Source: an uncultured Aquimarina sp. (lineage in GTDB: Bacteria; Bacteroidota; Bacteroidia; Flavobacteriales; Flavobacteriaceae). From it: a DNA stretch of 64,000 bases. The position numbers and the translations under genes were made by a program. How positions within the stretch are numbered: the stretch's first letter is position 1; the number at the start of each line of letters is the position of its first letter. The DNA lies in assembly GCA_947501475.1 (NCBI GenBank), contig CANMWA010000001.1, forward strand, positions 620,001 to 684,000, written 5' to 3'. Shown in pieces: positions 51,355 through 60,118 of this stretch. The notes under the pieces were generated by a model. The model was not told where the DNA came from, did no database searches, and worked only from the letters and a program-made list of their open reading frames with translations.

Positions 51355-53001
51355 TTGAAAGCAACTTTCGTATACATAAGTATCCTCTTACTATCCTGGT
51401 CAGCTTTTTGCCAATCTCATGATAGTCTTGCAAACCAGATTAAACATAAATTAGAAAAAGCAACCAACGATTCTGTCAAGATAAGTTACAAAATAGAACT
51501 GGTTAAACAGATGCATCAGTTTGATTTGGATACCTCTAGAATTATTATCAATGATGTTTTAAAACAAATTGAGAAAATTCAGAACCCTAAACAGTATTAC
51601 CAGAAAAATAAAGCACATGCACTTAATTACCTTGGCGTCATAGACAACAAACAAGGTAACGCAGAAAATGCTTTGAAAAGCTACTTAAAAGCACTGGATA
51701 TTAGTGAAGTTATAGGGGATTCTATTACAATTGGGTTTTCATTACATAATCTGGGAATGTTTTATAGACGCCAGAAAGACTATATAAAAGCTAAAAAATA
51801 TTTTAATGAGGCTATTGGGATTAAAGAGAAATTGATTGATGTCGAAAGTTTGGCCTTATCCCATCATATGTTAGCTATAACGTATTATGCTAATAAACAA
51901 AATGATTCTTCTTTGGTTCAAATCTTAAAAGTGAAAGCGTTGCCATGTTCTAAAACAAGGATAGCTAAAGTGAATGGAAGTTTAGCTGCAATTCATTATA
52001 GCAATAAAGAATTTGATAAGGCTATTGCGATTTATAAAGAAAATGTAGGGATTTCGAAGGGGATACGAGATCAAAGCGAATTAAGTATTAGTTATCTAAA
52101 TGTAGCGGTTTTATACAATGCATTAAAGGAGTATGATAAAGCCATCCCATATCTGGATAGCGCAATTATTGTTGCTGAAAAACTAAAAAATAAAGGGTTA
52201 TTGCTTAAACAGTATTATAGTAGAAGTAATCTTAATGAAACTAGGAAAGATTACGAACAGGCGCTACAAGATTATAAAATATATAAGGTTTATCATGATT
52301 CTATTAATGATACCGAAAAAGTGAAACGAATCACTGCGTTGGAACTCAATTATAAGTTTGAAAAAGAAAAGCAAGCAGATCAATTACGATTGGAAAGTGA
52401 GGCTGCAAAAAAACGATTATACCTCATATTGTTTGCAATTGCTGTGATTTTGGGAAGCGTTATTTTTTGGTTGACTCGTAAGAATGCAAAGCATCGTTTG
52501 GAGTTATCCCGGACTAGGTTGCAAAAAGAACAGTTGGATAAGGTAAGAGCAGAACTCGCTTTAGTTACCAAAGAAAAAGAGTTAAAGAGAGTTGTTGTAG
52601 AAGGGTCTTTGCGTCACGAGATTTTAAATAAAACGTTGGGAGAAATAAAAGATATTATAGGACTTGAAAATGAAAAAGAACGTAAGGTAGCTTTGCAATC
52701 ACTTTCGGCCTCTTTGCTCTCAGAGGAAGTTACTAAAAAGACAACTTCAGAAATACAATCCTACTTGGATAAAGTAAGTTTGGATTTTAAAGTAATTCTG
52801 GACAATCAGTTTCCAAAATTGAGTGAAAAAGAAAAAGAGTTACTATGCCTTATGACTTTAGATTTGAATGCAACACAAATCAGTAAACTACAAAACTCTA
52901 CGATTTCTGCCATTAAATCTTCACGATCACGGATTCGTAAAAAGATTGGAGTAGATTCTAAAGTAGATATCATTGAATTTATTCAAAAATTAAGAACGTA
53001 G
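51355..53001 (+). CDS. TPR - transmembrane - LuxR-like regulator B
   Basis: 548 aa. The start is the TTG at 51355, which opens a good signal peptide (KATFVYISILLLSWSAFCQ); no in-frame ATG gives one. TPRs cover ~60-310 (AENALKSYLKALDIS, YIKAKKYFNEAIGIKEK, YDKAIPYLDSAIIVAEK), TM ~350-372 (LYLILFAIAVILGSVIFWL), then a coiled coil and an HTH (LSEKEKELLCLMTLDLNATQISKLQNSTISAIKSSRSRIRKKIGV). It is the same architecture as regulator A but the recognition helix differs, so a different DNA site is expected. It lies just upstream of the DUF285 adhesin. Confidence 0.85.
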   Translation: MKATFVYISILLLSWSAFCQSHDSLANQIKHKLEKATNDSVKISYKIELVKQMHQFDLDTSRIIINDVLKQIEKIQNPKQYYQKNKAHALNYLGVIDNKQGNAENALKSYLKALDISEVIGDSITIGFSLHNLGMFYRRQKDYIKAKKYFNEAIGIKEKLIDVESLALSHHMLAITYYANKQNDSSLVQILKVKALPCSKTRIAKVNGSLAAIHYSNKEFDKAIAIYKENVGISKGIRDQSELSISYLNVAVLYNALKEYDKAIPYLDSAIIVAEKLKNKGLLLKQYYSRSNLNETRKDYEQALQDYKIYKVYHDSINDTEKVKRITALELNYKFEKEKQADQLRLESEAAKKRLYLILFAIAVILGSVIFWLTRKNAKHRLELSRTRLQKEQLDKVRAELALVTKEKELKRVVVEGSLRHEILNKTLGEIKDIIGLENEKERKVALQSLSASLLSEEVTKKTTSEIQSYLDKVSLDFKVILDNQFPKLSEKEKELLCLMTLDLNATQISKLQNSTISAIKSSRSRIRKKIGVDSKVDIIEFIQKLRT

Positions 53002-53040
53002 ATTAAAGTAAGTTAGAAAGTGTTTCTGCTAATCGAGACT

Positions 53041-53063
53041 GTCACTCTGAGCCTGTAGAAGGG
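53041..53063. repeat. Half REP-like element
   Basis: GTCACTCTGAGCCTGTAGA followed by AGGG matches one arm of the flavobacterial REP type, with no partner arm. It lies just before the direct-repeat box upstream of the DUF285 gene. Confidence 0.45.
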
Positions 53064-53075
53064 CTATTTTAACTA

Positions 53076-53134
53076 TTTGCAACCCCTTTGCAACCCCTTA
53101 ACTCTTTGGAAATCTTAAAATTATCTTAATTTTG
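53076..53134 (+). promoter_or_regulatory. Tandem TTTGCAACCCC box and consensus promoter of the DUF285 adhesin
   Basis: TTTGCAACCCC occurs twice head to tail (53076-53086 and 53087-53097). It is followed by TTG at 53106-53108, 18 bases, and TAATTTTG at 53127-53134, a good -33/-7 pair. The position just upstream of the -33 element suits an activator. The box differs from the TGACACC boxes but is placed alike. Confidence 0.65.
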
Positions 53135-53193
53135 CACCCGATTTGGTCATCATATGACTTGCTCAAAATCTATAATAAACCTAATAACCCCTT

Positions 53194-56100
53194 ATGAAAC
53201 ACTTTTACATTACCTTATTTTTTATTGTTAGTTCTTTTTACGGAATGTTTGCTCAAAATGAGTTTATTACTACCTGGCAAACTACTACCGCAAATGAATC
53301 CATAACTATACCTACAACCGGATCTGGATACAACTATTCAGTAGATTGGGGAGATGGAACAACTGTCGAGAATGGATTTACCGGAAATGCTACGCATGAA
53401 TATGCAACAGCAGGTACTTATACTGTAGAAATTACGGGAGATTTTCCAAGGTTTTATAACCCAGGCTTAGGAGGTTACATTTCCAATGCAGCTAAAATTC
53501 AATCTATAGAACAATGGGGTACTCAGCAATGGACAAGTATGGAAGGTGCCTTTGATAGTGCCACCAGCCTTGTTATTAATGCTACCGATACCCCAGACTT
53601 AAGTGCTGTTACCAGTATGCAAGGAATGTTCTTTTTAAATTCAAACCTGGTTGATAATGGCGGTGCCATAGGTACCTGGGATGTGAGCAATGTTCAGGAT
53701 ATGGGGTTCTTATTCAGAAATACTCCGTTTAATGAGGATATTAATAGTTGGAATACTCAGAATGTTACCAATATGAGTAATATGCTGGCAAACTGCCCTA
53801 ATTTTGATCAAAATCTAGGTGATTGGGATATAAGCAAAGTAACTAACATGTCTGATATGTTTGCGACTTCAGGGCTTTCTTTAGCGAGTTATGATGCTAC
53901 AGTAATTGGTTGGGCTACAGACTCAAGTGGTAATACAACCGATGGTGTTGACGATGTTCCTTCTAATATTACTTTTCATGCAGGTTCAAGTATGTATTGT
54001 TTAGGAGTGGAAGCTCATAATACCTTAACCAGTTCACCATATAATTGGACTATTACTGATGGTGGAACGACTTGTGCATCTACAGATTTCTTTATTACCA
54101 CTTGGCAAACGACTACAGCCAATGAAACCATTGCGATACCCACAAACGGATCTGGATACAACTATTCGATAGATTGGGGTGATGGTACTATTGAAACTGG
54201 ATTTAATGGCAATGCTACCCATGAATATACTTCAGCGGGAACGTATACGGTAAAAATAACTGGAGATTTCCCAAGGATTTATTTTAATAACTCTGGAGAT
54301 AAAGGCAAAATTAGAACCATAGAACAATGGGGTACGATTTCGTGGTCTAGTATGGCTTCTGCATTTTACGGCTGTGATAGATTGATTTTAAATGCGGATG
54401 ACACCCCAGATTTATCTACAGCAACTGATGCATCCCAAATGTTTAGAGGAGCAAGAAGCTTGGTAGATGATAAGGATAACATAGGAACTTGGAATGTAAG
54501 TACGATAACCAATATGTCTAATATGTTTAGAGATGCCTCTGACTTTAATGAAAATATTGGATTATGGAATGTGGGAAATGTCACCAATTTCTCATTCATG
54601 CTCAGTACTACCAATTTCTTCAACCAAAACTTAAATAATTGGAATATTGGAGAAAATGTCACAGGTACTATCAATATGAGTGGAATGTTTGATTCTACAA
54701 GGGAGTTTAACCAACCTTTGAATAACTGGGATGTGAGTAAAGTAACGAACATGTCCGGAATGTTTGGTGTAACTCCACAATTTAATCAACCATTAAATAA
54801 CTGGGATACTAGTAATGTTTCGAATATGGGAGGAATGTTTTTTGGAGCGAACAAATTTGATCAAAACGTAGGTGACTGGAACCTTTCCAGCATTACTAAT
54901 ATGTCTAGTATGTTTCAACAATCAGGATTATCAACAGAAAATTATGATGCCATTTTGATTGGCTGGGCTACTCAAGATATAGGAGAAACGATACCTTCTA
55001 ATATAAGCATCAGTTTTGAGGGAAGTCAATACTGTTTTGGAGCTGACGCTAGAAATATATTAACTGATAACACTGGTTTAAATTGGAATATTGATGATGA
55101 TGGGGCGGCTTGTAGTGCTACAGATTTTTTTATCACCACCTGGCAAACTACCACAGCAGATGAAAGTATTACGATCTCAACAACAGGAAGCGGATATAAC
55201 TATGCTGTTGATTGGGGAGATGGTACTTTAGAAACTGGATTTACAGGCAATGCTACACATGAATATGCAACTGCAGGTACTCATACAGTAAAGATTATAG
55301 GGGATTTTCCGAGAATTTATTTTAACAACTTAGGTGATAAAGACAAGATCATTAGCATTAATCAATGGGGTGCTATTGAGTGGGTTAGTATGGAATCTGC
55401 ATTTTATGGGTGCACAAATTTAACTGTTGATTCTAGTGATACTCCCGATTTAACAAACAGTAGTACTTTAAGAGCTATGTTTAAGGGTGCTACGAATTTG
55501 GTAGATATACAGGAAACCCTCCCATTCTGGAATGTAAGTACCATAGTAGATTTTAGTCAGATGTTTATGAATACTGACAAGTTTAATACTTCTTTAGTTT
55601 CTTGGAATTTTAGTGTAGCAGAAGATTTTTCAGAAATGTTTAGGGGTGCAAAGGTGTTCAATCAATCACTAGGTAATCCTTTTAAAGCAAAAACCTTTGA
55701 AGATATGTTTAGAGATGCCGTTGCTTTTAACCAACCTTTATTTTGGTATACACCTGATGTGATTTCTTTGAAAAATATGTTCAATGGCGCTACAAGCTTT
55801 GATCAAAACATGGGATCGTTTAATATAAGCCTTGTAACCGATATGTCGGGTATGTTTAGCAATGCAGGGTTATCAACTCAAAACTATGACCAAACTCTTT
55901 CTGGTTGGTTTGTAGAATTGAATGCTACTGATACTCGTCCAGAAAATATCATTTTTGATGCTGGCAGTAGTCAATATTGTATGGCAGGTGATATCATAGA
56001 AAAACTAACCAATGATCATGGTTGGCAAATTACAGATAGTGGTGCAAGTTGTGATGAAAGTGATTTCTTTATCATGACCTGGGATTTAACATCCGAAACA

Positions 56101-58977
56101 ACTTTTACCATGCCATCCTCTGGAAATGGATATGATTATTTACTTGGTTTATCAGATGGAGGTATTTATCATATGACTAGTGACATTTTCCAAATGGGAA
56201 GACCAGAGAATCTAGGGATATTTACAGTTCGTATTTATGGAGATTTTCCACGATTTGACTTTGATGCTCCATTTGTAGACAAAGAAAAATTAGCTACTAT
56301 AGAACAATGGGGAAGTTTACAGCTTTCAGAAGCTAATGGAACTTTTGAAGGTTGTACTAATTTGGTTTTGAATGCAACGGATACCCCAGATTTGAGCCAG
56401 ATTCAGTTTATGGATAGGATGTTTGAAAACACTTCATCATTTGTAGATAATGGCGGCGAAATAAATAACTGGAATGTTAGTACTGTAACTAGTATGACTG
56501 GTCTTTTTGAAGGATCAGCTTTCAATGAAAACATCAATGATTGGGATGTAAGTAAGGTGGAGGATTTTTCTAGTATGTTTAAAAATAATACTGCATTTAA
56601 TCAACCATTAAATAATTGGAATACTGAGAAAGCCAATGATCTAACCAATATGTTTGATGGAGCCACAGCTTTTAATCAACCCATCGGAATGTGGAATACT
56701 GCGTTGGCTCAATATTTTGATTTTATGTTTCTAAATGCATCCACTTTTGATCAAAATCTTGGAAACTGGGATATTAGCAATACAGATAGAAATTCAATGG
56801 ATGGAATGCTTACCGGTTCAGCAATGTCTACTGCAAATTATGATGCTACGCTGATTGGTTGGGCTACATTAGAAGTTGGCGAAACGCAAATACCCAACGA
56901 TGTCAAATTAGATGCAGATACTTTTTATTGTTTATCAGAAACAGCTAGAAATACGTTAACGAGCGCTCCTTATAACTGGACGATTAATGACTTAGGAAAT
57001 TCTTGTCCTGAAGATTTCTTTATCACTACTTGGCAAACTACTACTACTAATGAAAGTATTACCATACCAACAAATGGTTCAGGATATAATTATATAGTAG
57101 ATTGGGGAGATGGAACTGTTGAAACGGGGATAACGGGAGATGCTACACACCAATATACAATAGCAAATACTTATACTGTAAAAATAACTGGAAATTTTCC
57201 TCGTATAAGGTTTGGAAGATTAAGCAATGAAGATAAAGGTAAACTATTGACAGTTGAACAATGGGGTCCACAACAGTGGACTTCTATGCAAAGTGCTTTT
57301 AGTGGTTGTTATAATCTAAAATTGAACGCTGATGATACGCCGGATTTATCCCAAGTAACAAGGATGTCAAGTATGTTTAGGGATTGTACGAATCTAGAAG
57401 ATCTAAAGGATACTATGAATGCTTGGGATATGACTACTATAGAATCTATCGCTTTAATGTTTAAAGGATGTATTCTATTTGATGAGAATATTGGAGGATG
57501 GACTTTTACTAGTTTGACCGATGCTTTTAATGCTTTTGAAGCTGCGGCTACTTTTAATCAGGATATTTCAAATTGGGATGTAAGCAAAGTAGATGAATTT
57601 GATGCCATGTTTAAAGACGCTACTTCCTTTAATCAACCCATTGGCAACTGGACGCTAGGCACTGTGGATTATATCGATAGAATGTTTAAAGGAGCAATCG
57701 CGTTTAATCAGGATTTAAGTAATTGGGATTTTAGTAATGTATATGAAGCAGGAAACATGTTTGAGGGAGCAACCTCTTTTAATCAAGATCTATCCAGTTG
57801 GGATATTAGCAATATAGAGACTTTGAATAATTTCTTTACGGGTACTGCAATGTCTACAGAAAACTATGATAAAACCCTAATTGGTTGGGCAACCTTAGAA
57901 GCAGGTGAAACTGCAATTCCTGCAGATATGACATTAAATGCCGATGCTTCTTATTGTTTGGCCGAAACAGCAAGAAATACCTTAACCAGTGCTCCGTATA
58001 ATTGGACGATTAATGATGGAGGACAAGGTTGTCTTACACCGGTAATTACATTACTAGGAGATAACCCACAAACCATAGTGATAGGAGATACGTATACAGA
58101 GTTGGGAGCTACAGTAACTTATGGTGCTACGTTAATCATTGATGCATCGTCAGTTAATATAAATCAGCTGGGCATGTATACAGTCACTTATAATGCCACA
58201 AGTGCCTCTGGTGAGACTGCCACTCAAGTTGTTCGAACCATAAACGTAGTAAAGCCCTGTCCTATCTTAAGTTTACCAGCAAATAATTTTACAGTGACTA
58301 CGGCTAGCGAAACCTGTGTTGACACCAATAACGGAATGATTCGTATCAATGCAACTACTGCATTGGACTATACAACCACCATTAATGGGCAGGACTATAA
58401 CTTTACTTCGGGAGTAACAATAGATAATCTAGCACCTGGCACCTATCCATTATGTATTACAATTGATGGATTTACCAACTGCGAACAATGTTTTGAGACA
58501 GTAATTGAAGCAGCAGAGAGCTTAACAGGAAAAACTGAGCTAGTTACTGAATCAGGAAATATAAAAGTAAACGTTGAACTAATCACAGGTACAGCACCCT
58601 ATACCGCTATGATTAATGATAAGGTGATAGGGGAGTATGATACGAATAGTTTTTCAATAGATATTCAACAATCAGGAGTGCTCGAAGTTCATTCTAGCCT
58701 GGCATGCGAGGGTAAACTATCCAAAACGATTGATCTGTTTGATGATATCACAGTAGCTCCTAATCCAACAAGAGGTGATGTTGTTTTAACAGCTCCCAAT
58801 GAAGGAGATACTATTGGTGTAACGATTCATAATGCATTAGGGACTAAAGTTTCCTCAAACGCATATAGTGTTACTAATGGCGAAGTTATTTTACCTATGG
58901 AGCGTTTATCATCGGGTGTTTACTTTGTAAGCATTACCGGAGTTACCCCAAAAACATTTAAAATCGTAAAACAATGA
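53194..58977 (+). CDS. T9SS-exported DUF285 (BspA-like) surface protein
   Basis: 1927 aa. Signal peptide to ~20. Five large blocks begin near residues 22, 295, 642, 955 and 1274. Each has a PKD-like opening (FFITTWQTTTANESITIP, VDWGDGT) followed by DUF285 repeats (MSGMFDSTREFNQPLNNWDVSKVTN type). In block 4 the WGDGT motif is lost. A DUF5011-like Ig domain covers ~1614-1685 (NPQTIVIGDTYTELGATVTYG), then come the same Ig-like and T9SS type A sorting regions as in the LRR protein. DUF285 repeats are typical of cell-surface adhesins. The end overlaps the second lipoprotein copy by 4 bases. Confidence 0.87.
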   Translation: MKHFYITLFFIVSSFYGMFAQNEFITTWQTTTANESITIPTTGSGYNYSVDWGDGTTVENGFTGNATHEYATAGTYTVEITGDFPRFYNPGLGGYISNAAKIQSIEQWGTQQWTSMEGAFDSATSLVINATDTPDLSAVTSMQGMFFLNSNLVDNGGAIGTWDVSNVQDMGFLFRNTPFNEDINSWNTQNVTNMSNMLANCPNFDQNLGDWDISKVTNMSDMFATSGLSLASYDATVIGWATDSSGNTTDGVDDVPSNITFHAGSSMYCLGVEAHNTLTSSPYNWTITDGGTTCASTDFFITTWQTTTANETIAIPTNGSGYNYSIDWGDGTIETGFNGNATHEYTSAGTYTVKITGDFPRIYFNNSGDKGKIRTIEQWGTISWSSMASAFYGCDRLILNADDTPDLSTATDASQMFRGARSLVDDKDNIGTWNVSTITNMSNMFRDASDFNENIGLWNVGNVTNFSFMLSTTNFFNQNLNNWNIGENVTGTINMSGMFDSTREFNQPLNNWDVSKVTNMSGMFGVTPQFNQPLNNWDTSNVSNMGGMFFGANKFDQNVGDWNLSSITNMSSMFQQSGLSTENYDAILIGWATQDIGETIPSNISISFEGSQYCFGADARNILTDNTGLNWNIDDDGAACSATDFFITTWQTTTADESITISTTGSGYNYAVDWGDGTLETGFTGNATHEYATAGTHTVKIIGDFPRIYFNNLGDKDKIISINQWGAIEWVSMESAFYGCTNLTVDSSDTPDLTNSSTLRAMFKGATNLVDIQETLPFWNVSTIVDFSQMFMNTDKFNTSLVSWNFSVAEDFSEMFRGAKVFNQSLGNPFKAKTFEDMFRDAVAFNQPLFWYTPDVISLKNMFNGATSFDQNMGSFNISLVTDMSGMFSNAGLSTQNYDQTLSGWFVELNATDTRPENIIFDAGSSQYCMAGDIIEKLTNDHGWQITDSGASCDESDFFIMTWDLTSETTFTMPSSGNGYDYLLGLSDGGIYHMTSDIFQMGRPENLGIFTVRIYGDFPRFDFDAPFVDKEKLATIEQWGSLQLSEANGTFEGCTNLVLNATDTPDLSQIQFMDRMFENTSSFVDNGGEINNWNVSTVTSMTGLFEGSAFNENINDWDVSKVEDFSSMFKNNTAFNQPLNNWNTEKANDLTNMFDGATAFNQPIGMWNTALAQYFDFMFLNASTFDQNLGNWDISNTDRNSMDGMLTGSAMSTANYDATLIGWATLEVGETQIPNDVKLDADTFYCLSETARNTLTSAPYNWTINDLGNSCPEDFFITTWQTTTTNESITIPTNGSGYNYIVDWGDGTVETGITGDATHQYTIANTYTVKITGNFPRIRFGRLSNEDKGKLLTVEQWGPQQWTSMQSAFSGCYNLKLNADDTPDLSQVTRMSSMFRDCTNLEDLKDTMNAWDMTTIESIALMFKGCILFDENIGGWTFTSLTDAFNAFEAAATFNQDISNWDVSKVDEFDAMFKDATSFNQPIGNWTLGTVDYIDRMFKGAIAFNQDLSNWDFSNVYEAGNMFEGATSFNQDLSSWDISNIETLNNFFTGTAMSTENYDKTLIGWATLEAGETAIPADMTLNADASYCLAETARNTLTSAPYNWTINDGGQGCLTPVITLLGDNPQTIVIGDTYTELGATVTYGATLIIDASSVNINQLGMYTVTYNATSASGETATQVVRTINVVKPCPILSLPANNFTVTTASETCVDTNNGMIRINATTALDYTTTINGQDYNFTSGVTIDNLAPGTYPLCITIDGFTNCEQCFETVIEAAESLTGKTELVTESGNIKVNVELITGTAPYTAMINDKVIGEYDTNSFSIDIQQSGVLEVHSSLACEGKLSKTIDLFDDITVAPNPTRGDVVLTAPNEGDTIGVTIHNALGTKVSSNAYSVTNGEVILPMERLSSGVYFVSITGVTPKTFKIVKQ

Positions 58978-59669
58978 AAAATATAAACCTATATATACTA
59001 TTATTAAGTTCACTATTTCTGTTTTCATGTGGAGGTAGTGATGATGGCGGTGCTGGACCTAGTTCATCTAATGTAGCTCCTACTGTTCCTAAATTAGTGT
59101 TTCCAACCAATAATTTGGTATGCACCAATTTCAATTTAGAATTTGATTGGGATGCAGCAACCGATAGTAATGGAGATGCAATAAGTTATACAGTTGATAT
59201 TTCTGAAAGCGAAACCTTTTCTACACTACTATTTACAGCAACGACAATAGAAACAGTCAATACAGTTACATTAGAAAAAGGAACTACGTATTTCTGGAGA
59301 GTAAAAGCTAGTGATAGTGAAGGTAATGAGAGTATATATTCTGATACTCAGACCTTTTTTACAGAACCAGATGCTGCAGTAAATACAGTTCCAAATGCTC
59401 CTTCAGTAGTAGGCCCAACATTAGGAGAAAGAGTTTCAGGAAGTAGCATCACTTTGGATTGGGATGCTAGCGATGTCGATCAAGACCCATTGTTATATGA
59501 TTTGTATTTTGGCGATACGAATCCTCCGGTTTTAATTTCAGAAAATATAACTGTTTCGACATTTGATGTATCTGTATCAGCAAATACAACATACTATTGG
59601 CGAGTGGTGGTCAAAGACAGTCATCAAAGTGCTACTATCGGACAGGTATGGAATTTTAGAACAGAATAA
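58974..59669 (+). CDS. Fn3-like lipoprotein, copy 2
   Basis: 231 aa, differing from the protein at 50451-51146 at three positions only (T/A in LLFTxTTIETV, V/G in SVVxPTLGERV, G/D in LDWxASDVD). Same signal peptide, same two Fn3-like domains and same ATGA overlap with the upstream adhesin gene. The few differences point to a recent duplication or ongoing gene conversion. Confidence 0.85.
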   Translation: MKNINLYILLLSSLFLFSCGGSDDGGAGPSSSNVAPTVPKLVFPTNNLVCTNFNLEFDWDAATDSNGDAISYTVDISESETFSTLLFTATTIETVNTVTLEKGTTYFWRVKASDSEGNESIYSDTQTFFTEPDAAVNTVPNAPSVVGPTLGERVSGSSITLDWDASDVDQDPLLYDLYFGDTNPPVLISENITVSTFDVSVSANTTYYWRVVVKDSHQSATIGQVWNFRTE

Positions 59670-59721
59670 TTTAAAATACGATATAACAGAAGGTAAGGGA
59701 TCTGTAGTATTTATATGTACG

Positions 59722-59754
59722 AACCACTCAATAAAATGGGTGGTTTTTGTTTTT
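59722..59754 (+). terminator. Terminator of the DUF285 adhesin-lipoprotein operon
   Basis: Same AACCAC...GTGGTT hairpin and T-run as at 51198-51230, part of the duplication. Confidence 0.7.
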
Positions 59755-59765
59755 CTCTCTTAAAA

Positions 59766-60037
59766 TCGATCTGCGGTAGTAAGTACCCTTTCCGCACATA
59801 TAGGTGGTATCTCCTCGCAACCATATTGTCGATCCGCAGCATGGGGCAAGTCTCCCGCACACCTTTTTCTCGATCCGCGGTATGGGGATATCGACCAACG
59901 GCATGGGGTGACCCTCCCGCACACATGGTTTATCGATCCGCGGTAGGGGGTACCCTTTCCGCGCACCTCTTTTCTCGACCAACGGCATAGGGTGACCCTC
60001 CCGCGCACATGGTTTATCGATCCGCGCTGCGCGGGCC
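59766..60037. repeat. Tandem array B: 13 GC-rich units of 21 bp
   Basis: Cutting from 59766 gives units of 21 bp (one of 20 at 59850). Units starting TCGATCCGC or TCGACCAACGG occur at 59829, 59870, 59891, 59933, 59975 and 60017, alternating in the last part with units CCCTCCCGCNCAC or CCTTTCCGC, so 42-bp pairs repeat. Dyads span the pairs (GCGG...GGGTACCC...CCGC; GGGTGACCC). By eye it is far richer in G and C than the flanks. All three minus-strand frames are open across it, but the frames carry no start or motif I would trust, so I treat it as non-coding. Confidence 0.8.
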
Positions 60038-60118
60038 AGTGATAGTAATGGTTTGGGAGTTTTTTTTAGTTGAATACCTATAATCGCAATAAAATGGTTA
60101 TTTATTTTATGTAAAATT

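Larger units (their letters stand above)
58480..59754 (+). repeat. 1.27-kb near-identical duplication, copy 2
   Basis: Counterpart of 49957-51230 at an offset of 8523 bases. One extra G after the lipoprotein gene changes the offset by one. Array B begins 11 bases after the end of this copy; nothing like it follows copy 1. Confidence 0.9.

Noticed and set aside
53041..53063. Half REP element as part of the DUF285 promoter
   Set aside because: It lies upstream of the tandem box and matches a dispersed repeat, so I see no reason to give it a regulatory role.
54366..54752. 128-codon minus-strand frame opposite the DUF285 gene, and similar ones opposite the LRR gene
   Set aside because: Shadows produced by the repetitive Asn/Thr/Asp-rich coding strand.
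59711..60008. Several overlapping open frames on both strands across array B, with 14-residue protein repeats
   Set aside because: The repeat period is a multiple of three and the units lack stops, so many frames stay open by construction; none has a signal, ribosome-binding context or known domain.
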